From Humisphaera sp. (GTDB taxonomy: Bacteria; Planctomycetota; Phycisphaerae; Tepidisphaerales; Tepidisphaeraceae): DNA of 14,028 nucleotides. A program made the translations under genes and the position numbers. The notes below the pieces were generated by a model that saw nothing but the letters and a program-made list of their open reading frames with translations, was not told the origin of the DNA and did no database searches. Of the stretch, positions 12,167 to 14,028 are shown in pieces. The stretch lies in contig JANXVV010000505.1 in the NCBI GenBank assembly GCA_025351525.1, positions 1 to 14,028 of the forward strand, given 5' to 3'. The first letter of the stretch is position 1, and every line of letters starts with the position of its first letter.

Positions 12167-14028
12167 CTATTCCGCTCGCAGATACTCCGTACGCCGACAG
12201 CCATAGTGAAACCCCCAGTTCCAAAACGAGCGAACCGGAAATAGCCGCACGGACCGCTTTTTCCAGAGCGGTGACAAATTCTCCATTGCGCGATCTATCT
12301 CAAGACGATCCCCTTCATCATCGCGGTTCCAAATCACCAGATGCCGGGTGTCGGGATTGCGGGAAAGGTCTCGTTCGACGACGGCGGCGGTTGCCATCTG
12401 GCGCAATTGAAAAAATTCCTGGACCGGGTGATTTCTGAATTGATCGGGGGATAGATGAACGGTGGATTTCATCAGCAGGTAATACAGGCCACAGTCGTTG
12501 GTGATGGAACCCATGGCGTTCGGCCCGAAGGTATGGCTGGTGTCCGGCGTGTAGACGAGTGTGGATGAGGATGGACGGCCGCCCTGGATCACATCGGCGG
12601 CGATTCGGTCGAGCGGGGGTTCAGTGTCGCAGATCAGGTGGGCGATCGCCTGCGACAGGTTTACGGTGAGGAAGAGCCCGACGGCGAACCATCGCAGCGC
12701 GGGCCATGGCAATCGGTACAGGATCGCGGCGGAGCCGACGAGGAGGGCGGGGGTGATGGGTCCGAGATACCTCGGCATCCAGACCGAACCGTACATGGGC
12801 TGTTTCATCAGAAGATCGATGCCGATGCAAAGCGCCAGGCAGGTCGCAAAGAGAAACAGATGGCGACCGGCGCGTCGCCATCTTTCACTGGGGACTTCGC
12901 CGTGACGGTGGAATGCGAGCGTCACCATACATGCGATCGCGACGATGGCGGCACCGGTGACGGGAAGGCCTGTGGGCATCCAGGCCGATGCGCCGTCGGG
13001 GCTGGATTTGTCGCGTAAAATCGCACCGCAAATCCAAATCGTTACAGAATAGCTCGAAAACAGAATCGCCAGGACGGCAAGCACCATTCTCGCGCGCAGG
13101 ATGGCTGCCATCCAGACAATCGCGGCCAATCCAATGGCACCGGCGATCCATTCCTGCACGGGGGACTGCATCAACGATTTTCCAACGTCCATAAGAGAAA
13201 TGGGATGGTTGGCACTGATGCGATACACCGTATAGGTCGGGCCGATGATCCAAAGCGAGATCAGAAAGGTTGACCGCCAGCGGGATGCCTCGTCGGCATC
13301 AACGTCTATTTTTTCGGCGTCATGCCCGAGCGCCTTCCAAGGCAGCATCGCGATGACGAGCAGGATGCCCGCCGTCGACAGAAGGCATGCGGCGGTGAGC
13401 ATCGTCCAGGCCGAGAGCGTTGCGCGCCCGCGGGGTTCTTCGATCCAGGAATAGGCGAACGCAAACGCGCCGGCGGTGTCCGCGAGGAGGGCTTCGGTGG
13501 TGTGGCCGCGCGACCGATCGCTGACCCAGGTGATCTCGATGGCGTCCCAACCCTCGCGATGCAGATGCTGCGGAACCCGGCTGAAACCGGTGGCATACCA
13601 CACCGGTCCCGCCCCCGTCACGACGAGCGCGAGCAGAATCATCATCGTGCGACGCATATTTCCACGGGGATGGAACAGCACGATCAACAGATCCAACGGA
13701 ACGATGATAAACCCCGTCGCGTGCAGCCATACCGCCGCGATTCCGGAGATGAACCAACCGGCCCAGGGCCATCGGTGGCCGGTTCGAAGCGCGGTGAAAA
13801 GAAGGCCGATGTGAAGGGTGAGGGCGACCCACAGTTCCATGTACATTTTGGCATCGCGGGAATAGGCCAGCAGAAATGCGGAGCACGCGGCCAGCCCGCA
13901 GGATAGCCGTGCCACCCGGCGTCCGAACATCTCCAGTCCCATCAGATAGATCGCCGGGATCATCAGTGTGCCCGCGATGGCTGGCAGAAGGCGCATGAGG
14001 GCAGGCGTCATCGTGAAGACTTGGGCCA
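12167..14028 (-). CDS. GT39/PMT-like membrane glycosyltransferase (5' end outside window)
   Basis: The frame is open from the right edge to a TAG at 12167. The first ATG in view (14011) sits inside the conserved part, and the codons before it (AQVFT) continue the protein, so the true start and the usual Asp/Glu-bearing first loop lie beyond the window. About 614 residues are visible with roughly a dozen membrane segments. The passage RLLPAIAGTLMIPAIYLMGL, then FGRRVARLSCGL and AYSRDAKMYM matches the GT-C enzymes of the ArnT/PMT_2 kind, which transfer sugars from a polyprenyl-phosphate donor on the outer face of the membrane. A soluble tail of about 140 residues (after IAHLICDTEPPLDRIAAD) is less typical. 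The acceptor is unknown. Confidence 0.85.
   Translation of the reverse strand, partial: AQVFTMTPALMRLLPAIAGTLMIPAIYLMGLEMFGRRVARLSCGLAACSAFLLAYSRDAKMYMELWVALTLHIGLLFTALRTGHRWPWAGWFISGIAAVWLHATGFIIVPLDLLIVLFHPRGNMRRTMMILLALVVTGAGPVWYATGFSRVPQHLHREGWDAIEITWVSDRSRGHTTEALLADTAGAFAFAYSWIEEPRGRATLSAWTMLTAACLLSTAGILLVIAMLPWKALGHDAEKIDVDADEASRWRSTFLISLWIIGPTYTVYRISANHPISLMDVGKSLMQSPVQEWIAGAIGLAAIVWMAAILRARMVLAVLAILFSSYSVTIWICGAILRDKSSPDGASAWMPTGLPVTGAAIVAIACMVTLAFHRHGEVPSERWRRAGRHLFLFATCLALCIGIDLLMKQPMYGSVWMPRYLGPITPALLVGSAAILYRLPWPALRWFAVGLFLTVNLSQAIAHLICDTEPPLDRIAADVIQGGRPSSSTLVYTPDTSHTFGPNAMGSITNDCGLYYLLMKSTVHLSPDQFRNHPVQEFFQLRQMATAAVVERDLSRNPDTRHLVIWNRDDEGDRLEIDRAMENLSPLWKKRSVRLFPVRSFWNWGFHYGCRRTEYLRAE

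Overview
The window looks like a piece of a GC-rich planctomycete chromosome (phylum Planctomycetota; the class, perhaps Phycisphaerae, is a guess). The main evidence is the secreted DUF1587/DUF1595/DUF1592/DUF1588/DUF1585 multihaem-type protein followed by its DUF1552 partner, a gene pair that is typical of this phylum. Short palindromic repeats of planctomycete type scattered between and inside genes support it.

Layout. At 1-131 an IS630-type insertion sequence enters the window, with the start of its transposase on the minus strand. It cuts a small antitoxin-like gene (131-217) whose promoter is still visible. At 384-3425 lies a plus-strand pair: a ParA ATPase fused to a C-terminal glycogen-binding-type CBM48/AMPK-beta domain, then a ParA/MinD-like protein that has lost its P-loop. 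At 3437-3913 is a broken REP-associated tyrosine transposase (RAYT) enclosed by an exact 24-bp inverted repeat. At 4078-8049 is the planctomycete cytochrome/DUF1552 operon, whose products carry a Sec-type and a Tat-type signal respectively. At 8050-8606 is a decayed stretch holding a repeat copy, a frameshifted small immunity-like gene and a colicin-D-like toxin stub that overlaps it by ATGA. It lies directly behind the 3' end of a tRNA-Pro(GGG) gene at 8643-8716. purD (9055-10332) follows, ending in two tandem terminators and a 26-bp perfect palindrome. Next comes an unrecognised 206-aa gene (10679-11299) with a strong terminator. The right end (11481-14028) is read on the minus strand: a GT39-like membrane glycosyltransferase running off the edge, a 74-aa unknown protein, and a small gene split by an in-frame TGA.

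The ordinary chromosomal genes are purD, tRNA-Pro, the glycosyltransferase and the cytochrome operon. The accessory material is mostly decayed: the IS-hit antitoxin, the dead RAYT, the toxin/immunity stub, the TGA-split gene and the repeats. The most unusual intact system is the ParA-CBM48 / P-loop-less ParA pair. A dispersed palindromic repeat has been absorbed in frame into the second gene of that pair. No CRISPR array, rRNA or complete mobile element was seen.
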